A DNA stretch of 54,083 bases from CAYJPV01 sp964396055 (GCA_964396055.1 CAYNDV010000015.1:1-54083), one strand, 5' to 3'. Shown: positions 27,901 to 36,491, counted from the stretch's first letter. Program-made: numbers and translations. Notes: generated from the sequence alone by a model not told the origin.

Positions 27901-28315
27901 GCGCGCGTGGGTGGTGCCGTGCGACCTGATCTCAGGCCATGACTACGCAGTCCGGATCAGGAGCCTCAGCCATCCAGCGTACACCGCGCAGAGCGCCCCG
28001 TTCCGCATCGACGGCCTCGACCTGACGCTGGTGGTGCCGAGGGGGGGCGAGACGTGGCACCCGGGCGACCGGCGCCGGCTCCGCTGGCAGTACCGGGGCT
28101 GCCCGGGTCCGCTGGCCCTGGACCTGCTGCACGGCGGCGTGCCGGTGGCGGCCCTGACGCCTGGCACCGGCCCGGGCGCGGGCAGGTCCGGCGGGTGGGC
28201 GTGGCGCATTCCCGCAGATCTGCCTCCGGGCGACGACTACCGGATTCGCGCCACCAGCACGTCGTTCCCCGGCCTGTCGGCCGAGTCGGCCACTTTTTCC
28301 CTCGCGCCGAGGTGA
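24998..28315 (+). CDS. Large secreted protein: beta-helix, SGNH-like, PKD and two C-terminal Ig-like domains
   Basis: This 1105-residue exported protein (signal peptide about residues 1-33) has a modular build. Residues 40-510 form a right-handed parallel beta-helix (repeated segments such as HIVGNRIHHAGDDGLVL and DLKITNNVIRETQNAG), as in polysaccharide lyases. Residues 545-820 look like an SGNH hydrolase: FIHHSTGSNW as block I and GDSHPN as the DxxH block. A PKD domain follows (827-898, FAWIFGDGG and YTAPGTYTVS). Two repeats of the VxPxGGExWxxG / IRWQY type end the protein. It may bind and de-esterify or cleave polysaccharide. The start is a GTG with GAGG 8 bp upstream. Confidence 0.85.
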   Translation: MPHARLLRCLSASILAVLTCAGVPPGLPAVGHAQVPAPLLYDQGSPTLTDLWVDPVNGDDSRPGTTRGTALRTLAEAWARVPQGTTFTTTGYRIRLAAGDYPESFLPGYMESRHGTFQYPVVIESADGPLSARLHGYLNIFDTRYLYLIGLDIVTDPGYGGGGNAIHVEQGDHILLHRVRLSGFDGTRNQPQETLKVNQSQHLYVEHSDIGGATWFALDFVAVQHGHIVGNRIHHAGDDGLVLKGGTAYLRVDGNVVHDCGVVGITAGQGTGFEFMVSPWIHYEAYDLKITNNVIRETQNAGLAVRGGYNILMAYNTLYRVGLSTTSGGPLLLVAHGERSCDQDAAACLARHTLGGWGPTVVGAAATPIPNRNVFAYNNIFWNPAPAQTRWGHFDIAGPATAAAGTNVTNPVRADDGARIRGNLIWDGPADHPLGIEDPGAGCQPGHPTCNATQLRADNGIHTAEPELYAPAAGDFHPTADGNVIQATTFVMPDFAGGDRPSPPLPPEGNLDNTVAADLDRVGRSVAGPPGALLPPDPVAPASPPKLVFIHHSTGSNWLADSHGNLGIGLRDAGYFVSDTNYGWGPGQIGDHTDIGHWYDWFVGPASATALPALYAESGQHSGYSRLADDPGGENRIILFKSCYPNSHIGGSPDDPPTAGENPLRGEGAWSSHMTVANVKGLYNDLLAYFVTRPDKLFVVVTAPPLVAGATDGAHAANARAVHDWLVHDWLRGYPLANVAVFDFYNVLTSNGGTPQVTDAGASGGNHHRWWLGGVQHQHATDRDVAAYPASAGDSHPNAIGGQKATTEFVPWLNAAANRWLGSSTIVERLDFSAAPVSGLAPLDVAFTARPTGNATAFAWIFGDGGTSTERDPRHVYTAPGTYTVSLSATFPGGQKTTTKADYITAADAFTFVAPVAGDAWTAGARRVIRWQYSGAPGPLVALDLVQAGDVVRTIVAQTAVGRRGTGSRAWVVPCDLISGHDYAVRIRSLSHPAYTAQSAPFRIDGLDLTLVVPRGGETWHPGDRRRLRWQYRGCPGPLALDLLHGGVPVAALTPGTGPGAGRSGGWAWRIPADLPPGDDYRIRATSTSFPGLSAESATFSLAPR

Positions 28316-28379
28316 GGAGGGCCGTCAGGCCGTTGGACTCTCCGGCGGACGCCGGGCGCCACGGTTGGCGGTCACGCGC

Positions 28380-29054
28380 TCAGCGTCCCTGCGCTGCGGC
28401 GTCGAGCCGGTGTGTCCAGCTCAGGGACAGGACGAGTCGTCCGCCGGAACGCTCCAGCGCTTTCTCACTGCGTGCGTCTTTTGACAGCACGGCCCGGTCT
28501 GCGCTTTCCAGATCGAAGCCTTCCGCGCCGACGAAGCGCCCGCGCGTCAGCTGGATGGAACCCTCCAGTGCCTCGACCAGTCCTTCAGCGATGGCCGAGC
28601 ACTCGGGCTGGTCCGGCAAGTCCGGCTCCGGCGTCTGCAACTCGAGCCGCCATGTCGTGATCCCGTCACGGACCGATGTGGCCGTCGTGTGCGGGACACC
28701 GCAAGCGGTCAACGCCGCGTCCCACGGCGCGTCCAGCGTATCGAACGAGGCCTCGATGGCCGCGCTCCAGGGGCGCGTGCCGCGCAGCCAGACCGTCCGC
28801 ACGTCCCGGCCACCGATCGCTCGCAAGGCGTCGGCCGTCGGATGCCGGTCCGTCTCGATCGCCTCCACGTAGGCGCGCTCCTCACGATCACGTTCCGCGG
28901 GCGTGTCGCTGTCCGACCGTACGCCCCGTTCGATCACCACCCACGCGCAGCGGCCGTCGGGGTCGAGGTAGACCGTGCTCGACGTGTCCTTCTGCAGGCA
29001 TCCCGAAGCGGCGACCGCCAGTGCCGCGGCCATGAACCATCGACGGTGTGTCAT
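28380..29054 (-). CDS. Hypothetical lipoprotein
   Basis: This 224-residue protein has a lipoprotein signal (MAAALAVAASGCLQ) and a soluble domain beginning STVYLDPDGRCAWVVIERGV. I do not recognise the family. The start at 29054 is chosen because GGAGGG lies 6 bp upstream; the same sequence directly abuts an alternative ATG at 29060, which leaves no spacing. It is transcribed divergently from the sigma factor gene, and the 127 bp between them hold the sigma gene's -10-like box. Confidence 0.7.
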   Translation of the reverse strand: MTHRRWFMAAALAVAASGCLQKDTSSTVYLDPDGRCAWVVIERGVRSDSDTPAERDREERAYVEAIETDRHPTADALRAIGGRDVRTVWLRGTRPWSAAIEASFDTLDAPWDAALTACGVPHTTATSVRDGITTWRLELQTPEPDLPDQPECSAIAEGLVEALEGSIQLTRGRFVGAEGFDLESADRAVLSKDARSEKALERSGGRLVLSLSWTHRLDAAAQGR

Positions 29055-29169
29055 CGTCATCCCTCCGTTGGTGCGACCCGTGACCGGGCCGCGTCTGATC
29101 ATGAAGACGGCACGGCGGCCGCAGACCGAACGCGGCGCCGGTGCTCTTTCCTGCCGGCCCGGCGGGTGT

Positions 29170-29175
29170 TAACCT
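29170..29175 (+). promoter_or_regulatory. Extended -10 box directly before the ECF sigma gene
   Basis: TGTTAACCT (extended -10 pattern TG-N-TANNNT) ends 6 bp before the ATG at 29182, with no Shine-Dalgarno sequence. The spacing implies a leaderless mRNA, as for several other genes here. Confidence 0.45.
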
Positions 29176-29181
29176 CGCCGC

Positions 29182-29763
29182 ATGCCACACCCGGGCACCC
29201 GCGACCTGATCCGTGCCGCGCGGGACGGATCATCCGATGCGCTCGATGCGCTGCTCGCGCGCTACGGCGGACGCCTGCTGGCGCTGGTGCGACTGCGGAT
29301 CGGCCGGGGGCTTCGTGCGCGAGTGGATTCAGGCGACTTGCTGCAGGCCGCGCTGTTGAAGTCGTTTCAGCACTTCGGGTCGTTCGAGGGTCAGGACGGG
29401 GCGTCCCTGGTGGCGTGGCTCGCGAAGATCGCCGAGAACGAGGTGCGGGACCAGGCTGACTTCCACGGGCGCGCGCGACGCCGCATGGCCGCAGACGTTC
29501 CGATCGACGGCCCTCTTGCGGCGGAGGTACCCGCGGCGGCACGATCCCCGCTCAGCCTCGCCATCGCGGCCCAGGAAGCCGAGCGCGTGGCGGCCGCCCT
29601 CGCGGATCTCGACCCTGACCACCGCCAGGTGATTGTGCTGCGGAAGTTCGATGAGCGGACCTTCAAGGACATTTCGGCGATCATGGGCCGCTCGGAAGAC
29701 GCCTGCCGCATGCTGCTCGGGCGGGCGCTCGCGGCGCTGACGATCGGGCTGCGGAGTCGATGA
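29182..29763 (+). CDS. ECF-type RNA polymerase sigma factor
   Basis: This 193-residue sigma factor has region 2 (RYGGRLLALVRLRIGRGL, VDSGDLLQAALLKSF) and region 4 (ALADLDPDHRQVIVLRKFDERTFKDIS, then a helix-turn-helix RSEDACRMLLGRAL). It directs RNA polymerase to a specific regulon. No anti-sigma factor is adjacent; instead the stop overlaps the start of a Ser/Thr kinase gene (ATGA), the arrangement seen in ECF groups that are controlled by phosphorylation. The kinase is therefore the likely regulator. Confidence 0.9.
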   Translation: MPHPGTRDLIRAARDGSSDALDALLARYGGRLLALVRLRIGRGLRARVDSGDLLQAALLKSFQHFGSFEGQDGASLVAWLAKIAENEVRDQADFHGRARRRMAADVPIDGPLAAEVPAAARSPLSLAIAAQEAERVAAALADLDPDHRQVIVLRKFDERTFKDISAIMGRSEDACRMLLGRALAALTIGLRSR

Positions 29764-32224
29764 TGGGACAGCCGGAGGTCGACGCGCGGTTTGAGCAGTG
29801 GGTCGAGCGGCACCTGACCGACGGCGTCGAGCCCGACGTCCGAGCGTGGTGCGCCGACCGGCCCGATCTGGAACCAGGCGTCCGCGCGCTGGTCGAGGAG
29901 TACCGGCGACTGGAGACGTTCCTCGACCCGCCGGCCACGCCCGCCGACCGTGCCGCCGAACCCCTGCCGATGTTCGAGGGGTTTCGGACGATTGAACGGA
30001 TTGGCAGCGGCGGCGCCGGTGATGTCTTCAAACTGGAAGACCTCACGCTCGGGAGGGTGGTGGCCGGCAAGGTGCTGCGCGCCGACTCGACGCTCTGCGT
30101 GTCGGTCGACGCGTTTCTGCGGGAAGCGCGGGCCCTGGCGCTGTTCGACGACCCGCACATCGTGCGCGTCCTCGAGTTCAGGGCCGGCGCGCGCCCGCCG
30201 CTGCTCCTGATGGAGTACGTCGAGGGCTTCGATCTCAGCCGCGTCGGCCGCTCACTCGAATACCGGCAACGCGCCCGGATCGTGCGGGATGTGTGCGACG
30301 CCGTGCACCGCGCGCATGAACTGGGGTTGCAGCACCGCGACCTGAAACCCTCGAACATCCGTCTCGATGCGGCGCTGCAACCCAAGGTCCTGGATTTCGG
30401 CCTGAGCGGCGGGGATCCGGCAACCGGCCATTATCGTGGCACGCCGGAGTACCTGGCGCCGGAGCAGGTGGAGCCGGCGGCGGCGATCGATGCTCGCACG
30501 GATGTGTACGGTCTCGGCGCGATCCTCTACGAGTTGTTGTGCGGCGTGCCGCCGGTGACCGGTGCCGATGTGGTCGAGGTGGTCGCCNNNNNNNNNNNNN
30601 NNNNNNNNNNNNNNNNNNNNNNNNNNNNNNNNNNNNNNNNNNNNNNNNNNNNNNNNNNNNNNNNNNNNNNNNNNNNNNNNNNNNNNNGTTGTTGTGCGGC
30701 GTGCCGCCGGTGACCGGTGCCGATGTGGTCGAGGTGGTCGCCCGCATCCGGGCTGGCGGAATCCGCCTGCCCATCGACGTGGAGCCCGACGTCCCTGAAC
30801 CGCTGCAGGCGATAGCCCTCCAGGCGCTCGAGCGTCAACCTGGTCATCGCTACGCATCGGCCCGCGAGATGTCGGCCGACCTGACCCGGTACCTCGAAGG
30901 GCGGCCGGTCGAGGCCCGTCCGTCCCAGTACGGCGCCGCGGTGTCGCAGCGCGTGCGCCTGCATCTCGACCACCTGCAGGAGTGGCTGCGGCTCAAGCTG
31001 ATCTACCCGCACGAGGCCGACATGCTGAGCGCCGCGTACCGGCAGCTCGAGCGGCCCGAGGACGACTGGATCGGCGAGTCCCGGGTCTTGTCGTATTCGC
31101 AGATTGCGCTCTATCTCGGCGCCTTCCTCCTGGTATGCGGCAGCCTGTTCTATTTCGGGGCCCACCGATTCCACGGAGCCGTGACCGGTGTCGTGAGGCC
31201 CTTTGTCGTCCTCGGCCTGCCGTTCGTGGGCCTCAACGTGTCGGCTCACCTCCTGGCCCGTCGCGGCCACCGCGCGGTCGCCGTGGCCTTCCACCTGGGC
31301 GGCGTCATGCTGCTCCCGTTGTTCCTGCTGATCGCACTGCACGAGCAGGGGGTGTGGGTGGCGGCCCCCGACACCGCCGGCCAGATCTTCACGGACGGCT
31401 CCGTGTCGAACCGCCAGCTGCAGGTAACGACCGGCCTGGCCTGCCTGTGGACGGCCTGGCTGGCCGTGCGCACGCGCACACTCGCCCTCAGCACCACCCT
31501 GGCGGTGTTGACCCTGACCTGGGTCCTCTGCCTGCTTGGGGACCGCGGCCTCCGCACCTGGGTCGACGAGGGCCGGTGGGATACGATCGCGCTGCACCTG
31601 ATGCCGCTCGTGCCCGCCTACCTCGCGGCTGCGGTGGCGGTCGAGCGGTGGCATCAGCCCTGGTTGAGCCGACCGCTCTACACGACCGCCGGTGTCCTGT
31701 GGCTGGTTGTCCTCGAGATGTTTGCTCTGGACGGCCGGATGCTCCACGCGCTTGGCGTGTCCTTGTCCGGATGGCAGCCGGCTGACGTGTCCGACCCGGT
31801 GCTGCTCGACACGCTGGCGGCGATGTCGCTCAACGGGGTGGTGTTCTACGCGTCGGCATCCGCGCTCGATCGGTTCGGCTCGCCGTTGGCGAGGCCTGCC
31901 GTGTGGTTGCTGTTCACGGTGTCGCCCTTCGCGATGCTGGAGCCCCTGGCCCGCCTCAGCCATGTCGGGGAGTACACGCGGGCGGTCGATTGGGTGTACC
32001 TCCTGCTGGCGCTGGCGATCGCCGTCGCCAGCCATCGACGGCAGCGCCGGGGCTTCTACTACGCCGGCCTTGTCAACACGGGCATCGCCCTGTTCCTGGT
32101 GGCTGACAACCACGGGTGGTTCGACCGGCCGTGGTGGGCCGTGGGAGTGGTCGCAGCCGGCCTGGCCGGCCTCTGGGCGGGCTTCGTGCTGGATGCCCGG
32201 GAACGGCGGTCAACTGGACGTTGA
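29760..32224 (+). CDS. Membrane-anchored Ser/Thr protein kinase, interrupted by an artificial N gap
   Basis: The reading frame is broken by 100 Ns (30588-30687). Collapsing the gap with its 55-bp duplicated flank restores one frame of about 769 residues. The N-terminal part (70-330) is a Hanks-type kinase with GSGGAG loop (82-87), Lys104, catalytic HRD (192-194, HRDLKPSN), DFG (212-214) and GTPEYLAPE. After a linker, LSYSQIALYLGAFLLVCGS starts a C-terminal domain of about twelve hydrophobic helices. It overlaps the ECF sigma gene by 4 bp and should phosphorylate that factor. The membrane part may sense a signal; nothing shows which. Confidence 0.88.
30588..30687. other. Assembly gap of 100 Ns with duplicated flanks
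   Basis: Exactly 100 Ns separate two perfect copies of the same 55-bp segment (30533-30587 and 30688-30742). Removing the Ns and one copy (155 bp) joins the kinase frame without any change, so the gap has no real sequence in it. Confidence 0.95.
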
Positions 32225-32277
32225 CGCGCACGGGGCGCGGGATGCGGCGACTGACGATGTGGGCCCCAGTTCCCTGC

Positions 32278-32312
32278 CAACCCCTCTGGCCCCTAGCCCC
32301 TGGCGCCCGCCC
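32278..32312. repeat. C-rich heptamer array before the YncE-phosphoesterase gene (family D)
   Basis: Units of the GCCCCTN type (CCCCTCTGG, CCCCTAG, CCCCTGG) lead directly into GAGTAATAT and the start codon. The rest of 32225-32328 has no gene. Confidence 0.7.
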
Positions 32313-32316
32313 CGAG

Positions 32317-32322
32317 TAATAT
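32317..32322 (+). promoter_or_regulatory. -10 box TAATAT directly before the start codon
   Basis: GAGTAATAT, six C residues and ATG at 32329. With a -10 ending 6 bp before the start codon, transcription should begin at or next to the A of ATG. No ribosome site is present. Confidence 0.55.
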
Positions 32323-32328
32323 CCCCCC

Positions 32329-34869
32329 ATGCCATCCAGACGCTTCGCCGCCGTCGCCGTTGTGTGCATCGTCCTGGTCGCCGCCGCCGTGGTCTCGGTC
32401 GCGCAGCGGGGTCCCGCCGCGCCGGTCTGGCCCGGGTACAAGGGCAAGGGGGTCACGCTGCTACCTAATGGCTGGCGAATCGCTCCGGCCGGCCGGCACC
32501 TCAATGTGGGTGACCTGCCGCTGGGAATGGTCGAATCGCCGGACGGGCGGTTCCTGATTGTCACCAACAACGGCTACGCGAAGCCGACGCTGGCCGTCAT
32601 CGATCTCGAGCGTGGCTACGTGGTCAGCCGCACGACGCTCGAGCACGCGTGGCTGGGCCTCGCCTTCCATCCCGACGGCCGGCGCGTCTACTCGTCGGGC
32701 GCGGGCCAGACCACGGTCAACGAGTTCTACTTCAGCAACGGCCGGCTCCAGCCGGGCGGCGTGTACGCCCTGGGCCGCGACACGCAGAAGCCGATGCCGG
32801 GCATCAACCGGCCCGAACCCGTCGAGCAGAGCTTCGTCGGCGGCATCGCGATCGCCCCGAACGGCCAGCACCTGTTCGCGGTCCACGTGCTGGGCGAAGC
32901 CCTCACGATGCTGGACCTCAAGTCGGGCCTGGTCGTGCGGACGGTGGACGTGGGCGCCGAGCCGTACACGTGCCTGGTCTCGCCCGACGGCCGGACGGTG
33001 TTCGTGTCGGTGTGGGGCGGCGCGAAGGTCCTGATGTTCGACGCGGCCACGCTGGACAAGGTCGGCGAGGTGGCCGTGGGCGAGCACCCCAACGCGATGG
33101 TCCTGTCGAAGGACGCCGCACGACTGTTTGTCGCCTGCGCGAATACGAACGCCGTGTGGGTGGTCGACCTGGCGTCGCGGGCGGCCGCCGAGCAGATCTC
33201 GGTGGCGCTGTTCCCCGACGTGCCGCCGGGATCGACGCCGAACGCCCTCGGCCTCTCCCCTGACGGACGCACCCTGCTCGTCGCCAACGCCGACAACAAC
33301 ACGGTGGCGGTGGTGGACGTGGCGACACCCGGGGCCAGCGAGATCGAGGGGTTCATCCCGACCGGCTGGTACCCGACGGGCGTGCACATGAGCCGGGACG
33401 GCGGGCGGGTGTTCGTGCTGAGCGGGAAGGGCCTGGCCTCGCTGCCGAACCCGCGCGGTTCGCAGCCCGGCATGTCGGCCGGCGAGGGCCAGTACACGGG
33501 CTCGATGCTGACCGGCTCGCTCTCGATCGTGGCCACCCCGGACGCAGCCGCGCTGAAGGCCCTGACGCAGGTGGTGTACGCCGTGACGCCGATGACCGCG
33601 ACATCGGCGCTGGCGCCGGTGGACGCGCCCATGGGCTCACCGATCCCGCGCAAGGTCGGCGATCCGTCGCCCATCAAGCACGTGTTCTACGTCATCCGGG
33701 AGAACCGCACGTACGACCAGGTGCTCGGCGACATCGGCATCGGCAACAGCGACCCGTCGCTCTGCATCTTCGGCGAGGACGTCACGCCCAACGCCCACGC
33801 CCTGGCGCGCGAGTTCGTGCTGTTCGACAACTTCTACGTCGACGCCGAGGTGAGCTACGACGGCCATGCCTACTCGACGGGCGCCATTGCCACCGACTTC
33901 GTGGAGAAGATCTGGCCCACGAACTACGGCGGCCGCGGCGCGCGCTACATGAGCGAGGGTGGCGGCAAGATGCGCAACCCGTACGGCAACATCACCGCGC
34001 CGGCCCGCGGCTACCTCTGGGACTTCTGCAACCGCGCCGGCGTCAGCGTGCGCAGTTACGGCGAGTTCGCGCGCCGCGGGCCCGAACCGGAAGACGAGAC
34101 GGACTCCGGGATCGGCAACGTGGTGGCCACGGTGCCCGGCCTCGAGGGCAAGGTGCACCCGACATACCAGCCCTACGACCTGACTATTCCTGACAACAAG
34201 CGCGTCGACATCTGGCTCGAGGAGTTCCGGCAGTTCGAGCAGTCGGGGGCCCTGCCCCGCCTCAGCATCATCCGCCTCGGCAACGATCACACGGCCGGCA
34301 CGCGCGCCGGGTACCCGACGCCGCGCGCGATGGTGGCCGAGAACGATCTGGCGCTCGGCCGCGTCGTCGAGGCGATCAGCCAGAGCCGTTTCTGGAAGGA
34401 GTCGGCGATCTTCATCCTCGAGGACGACGCGCAGAACGGCCCGGACCACGTGGACGCGCACCGGTCACCCGCGTTCGTCGTCAGCCCGTTCACGAAGCGG
34501 GCGGCCGTCGACAGCACTCTCTACACGACCTCCGGCATGCTGCGGACGATGGAGCTCATCCTGGGCCTGCCGCCCATGAGCCAGTACGACGCGGCGGCCA
34601 CGCCGATGTACCACGCGTTCCAGGGCACGCCGGTGCTGACACCCTTCAAGCTGCGCCCCGCGCGTGTCGATATCCGTGAGAAGAACGCGGCCAATGCCTG
34701 GGGCGCCGAGGCCTCGGCCCGCATGTACCTCGCCGAGGCGGACCTCGCCCCGGAACTGGAGTTGAACGAGATCGTCTGGCGCTCGGTCCGGGGGGCCAAC
34801 AGCCCGATGCCGCCGCCGCGGCGATCCGGGTTCATCCGCATCGTTGGCGGAGACGACGACGAGGACTAG
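32329..34869 (+). CDS. Secreted beta-propeller (YncE-like) fused to phosphoesterase domain
   Basis: This 846-residue protein has a signal peptide (AVVCIVLVAAAVVSVA), an N-terminal YncE-type seven-bladed propeller (repeated blades such as VVRTVDVGAEPYTCLVSPDG and VGEVAVGEHPNAMVLSKD, to about residue 400) and a C-terminal phosphoesterase domain of the AcpA/phospholipase C type (HVFYVIRENRTYDQVLGD at about 445, FDNFYVDAEVSYDGH, IFILEDDAQNGPDHVDAHR). It probably hydrolyses a phosphate ester in the periplasm; the substrate is unknown. An acidic tail (GGDDDED) ends the protein. This domain pair is common in Acidobacteria as far as I recall. Confidence 0.9.
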   Translation: MPSRRFAAVAVVCIVLVAAAVVSVAQRGPAAPVWPGYKGKGVTLLPNGWRIAPAGRHLNVGDLPLGMVESPDGRFLIVTNNGYAKPTLAVIDLERGYVVSRTTLEHAWLGLAFHPDGRRVYSSGAGQTTVNEFYFSNGRLQPGGVYALGRDTQKPMPGINRPEPVEQSFVGGIAIAPNGQHLFAVHVLGEALTMLDLKSGLVVRTVDVGAEPYTCLVSPDGRTVFVSVWGGAKVLMFDAATLDKVGEVAVGEHPNAMVLSKDAARLFVACANTNAVWVVDLASRAAAEQISVALFPDVPPGSTPNALGLSPDGRTLLVANADNNTVAVVDVATPGASEIEGFIPTGWYPTGVHMSRDGGRVFVLSGKGLASLPNPRGSQPGMSAGEGQYTGSMLTGSLSIVATPDAAALKALTQVVYAVTPMTATSALAPVDAPMGSPIPRKVGDPSPIKHVFYVIRENRTYDQVLGDIGIGNSDPSLCIFGEDVTPNAHALAREFVLFDNFYVDAEVSYDGHAYSTGAIATDFVEKIWPTNYGGRGARYMSEGGGKMRNPYGNITAPARGYLWDFCNRAGVSVRSYGEFARRGPEPEDETDSGIGNVVATVPGLEGKVHPTYQPYDLTIPDNKRVDIWLEEFRQFEQSGALPRLSIIRLGNDHTAGTRAGYPTPRAMVAENDLALGRVVEAISQSRFWKESAIFILEDDAQNGPDHVDAHRSPAFVVSPFTKRAAVDSTLYTTSGMLRTMELILGLPPMSQYDAAATPMYHAFQGTPVLTPFKLRPARVDIREKNAANAWGAEASARMYLAEADLAPELELNEIVWRSVRGANSPMPPPRRSGFIRIVGGDDDED

Positions 34870-34902
34870 GACGGGGCGAGCCGGCGCCGCTGAAGACGTA
34901 TC

Positions 34903-36126
34903 ATGCCTGTCGAGCGCTACCTCGCGCGCCAGCCGATCTTTGACACGGGCCTCCGCGTGGTGGCGTACGAACTGCTGTTCCGGTCGGATCTCGACAACTA
35001 CTGCAAGGCGATCGACACGACACAGGCCAGTTCGTCGGTCATCAGCCACAGTGCCCTGCTGTTCGATCTGCCGCGTCTGACAGGCGGCCACCGCGCGTTC
35101 GTCAACGTGGGGCGCGAGGGCCTGCTCGCCGAGCACCTGCGCGTGCTGCCGCCCGCGCTGACCACGGTCGAGGTCCTCGAGCACGTGGTCGCCGACGCGG
35201 CCGTCGTCGACGCGTGCGCAGCCCTCAAGGCCGACGGCTACCGGATTGCCCTCGACGACTACATCGAGGGCCCGGACTCGGCGCCGCTGCTGGAACTCGT
35301 TGACTGCATCAAGATCGACGTGTTGACGACGCCGCCCGAACGCGTGGCCGACCTCGCGGCCCGCCTCGCGCGCCCGGGCCTGCAACTGCTGGCGGAGAAG
35401 GTGGAGACCCGGGAGGTGTTCGAGACGACCGCGCGGCTCGGCTTCACGCTCTTCCAGGGGTACTTCTTCGCCAGGCCCACCATCATCTCCGGACAGGACA
35501 TCCCGGGCTTCAAGCTGGCGTACCTGCAGCTGCTGCAGGAGATCCACCGCGACCCCTTCGAACTCGAACGGGTGGAGCGCGTCATCCGCCGCGACGTCTC
35601 GATGTCGTACAAGTTCCTGCGCTACGTCAACTCCGCGGCCGTCGGATTGCGGGGACGGGTCACCTCGATCCGCGAGGCCATGATCCTGCTCGGCCAGCGG
35701 AAGGTCAGGGCTCTCGGGTCGGTCTGGGCCCTGGCCGGCCTCGGCCAGGACAAACCCGAAGAACTGGTGACGACCTCGATTGTCCGCGCCGGCTTCTGCG
35801 AGCGCCTCGCGCCGATGGCCGGGCTGCGGGGACGCGAGGACGAAGCGTTCCTGCTTGGCATGCTGTCACTGATCGACGTGCTCGTCGGCCGCCCCATGGC
35901 GGAGGTGGTCGGCGAACTGCCGCTGTCAGACGATGCGCGCACCGCCCTGGTCGAACAGGAGGGCCCGCTGCACCCGCTGCTGCAGTGCGCGGTGGCGTAC
36001 GAACAGGGTCAGTGGCCGGACGTCTCCCGCCTCGCCCGCGGCATCGGCGTGGCGGAAACCCTCGTGCCGCAGCTCTATCTCGATTCCCTTCCGCAGGATT
36101 CCGACGAGCCCGGCTCAGCCACCTGA
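34903..36126 (+). CDS. EAL-HDOD domain signalling protein
   Basis: This 407-residue protein has an N-terminal EAL-type domain (YLARQPIFD, AYELLFR for the EAL motif, VEVLEH, IALDDY, IKIDVL, LLAEKVET, FQGYFFARP) and a C-terminal HDOD domain (about 200-390, SYKFLRYVNSAAVGL, SIREAMILLGQRKVR). The YuxH/CdgJ-type architecture is linked to cyclic-di-GMP-dependent motility or surface behaviour. Several EAL residues deviate, so it may bind rather than hydrolyse the nucleotide. It starts 33 bp after the phosphoesterase gene, with only GAAG as a weak ribosome site. Confidence 0.88.
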   Translation: MPVERYLARQPIFDTGLRVVAYELLFRSDLDNYCKAIDTTQASSSVISHSALLFDLPRLTGGHRAFVNVGREGLLAEHLRVLPPALTTVEVLEHVVADAAVVDACAALKADGYRIALDDYIEGPDSAPLLELVDCIKIDVLTTPPERVADLAARLARPGLQLLAEKVETREVFETTARLGFTLFQGYFFARPTIISGQDIPGFKLAYLQLLQEIHRDPFELERVERVIRRDVSMSYKFLRYVNSAAVGLRGRVTSIREAMILLGQRKVRALGSVWALAGLGQDKPEELVTTSIVRAGFCERLAPMAGLRGREDEAFLLGMLSLIDVLVGRPMAEVVGELPLSDDARTALVEQEGPLHPLLQCAVAYEQGQWPDVSRLARGIGVAETLVPQLYLDSLPQDSDEPGSAT

Positions 36127-36491
36127 AGGCCGGCGCCTGCGCGCCGTCGAACCGTCTGTTGATGGTTTCAACGCGTCCGCGTCATCCCGCATCGTGGATG
36201 CGTTGGGAACTTCCACGATCGTTGTTCGAAGAAGGCGTGCCACAACTGCGGCGCGGGTACATGAAGTAACCCACCGTCTGATATCCCGATGCCGACCGGC
36301 CCCCAACGGTCAACACCAGAACCCAGACGGTGGGTTGGTGACTATTCCTATCGCAAGCGTGATGCCAGCAGGCCGCGTCTCACCGATCGCAGATTCCCGC
36401 GCAATTCTCGGGAGGCTGATGCGTCGGACCCAGGGGGCATTTCGGATTCCCGGCGACGGGCTGCCGGGCTGCCGAGAGCCCGTCAACGGCC
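36127..36491. other. 365-bp gene-free region with long inverted repeats
   Basis: The region between two convergent genes has no recognisable coding sequence and appears less GC-rich than its surroundings. It contains a perfect 8-bp inverted repeat (ATCGTGGA 36191-36198 with 36212-36219) and a perfect 13-bp inverted repeat (AACCCACCGTCTG 36268-36280 with 36324-36336). The 43-nt interior of the latter holds a 5-bp hairpin (GACCG/CGGTC). It could be a structured RNA, a terminator complex or the remnant of a small mobile element. Confidence 0.5.

Noticed and set aside
29760..32224. Frameshifted or pseudogenised kinase
   Set aside because: The frame change is explained fully by 100 Ns plus a 55-bp assembly duplication.
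36127..36491. Small protein gene in the convergent spacer
   Set aside because: Frames of 60-136 codons exist but lack ribosome sites and recognisable features, and they run into the flanking genes.
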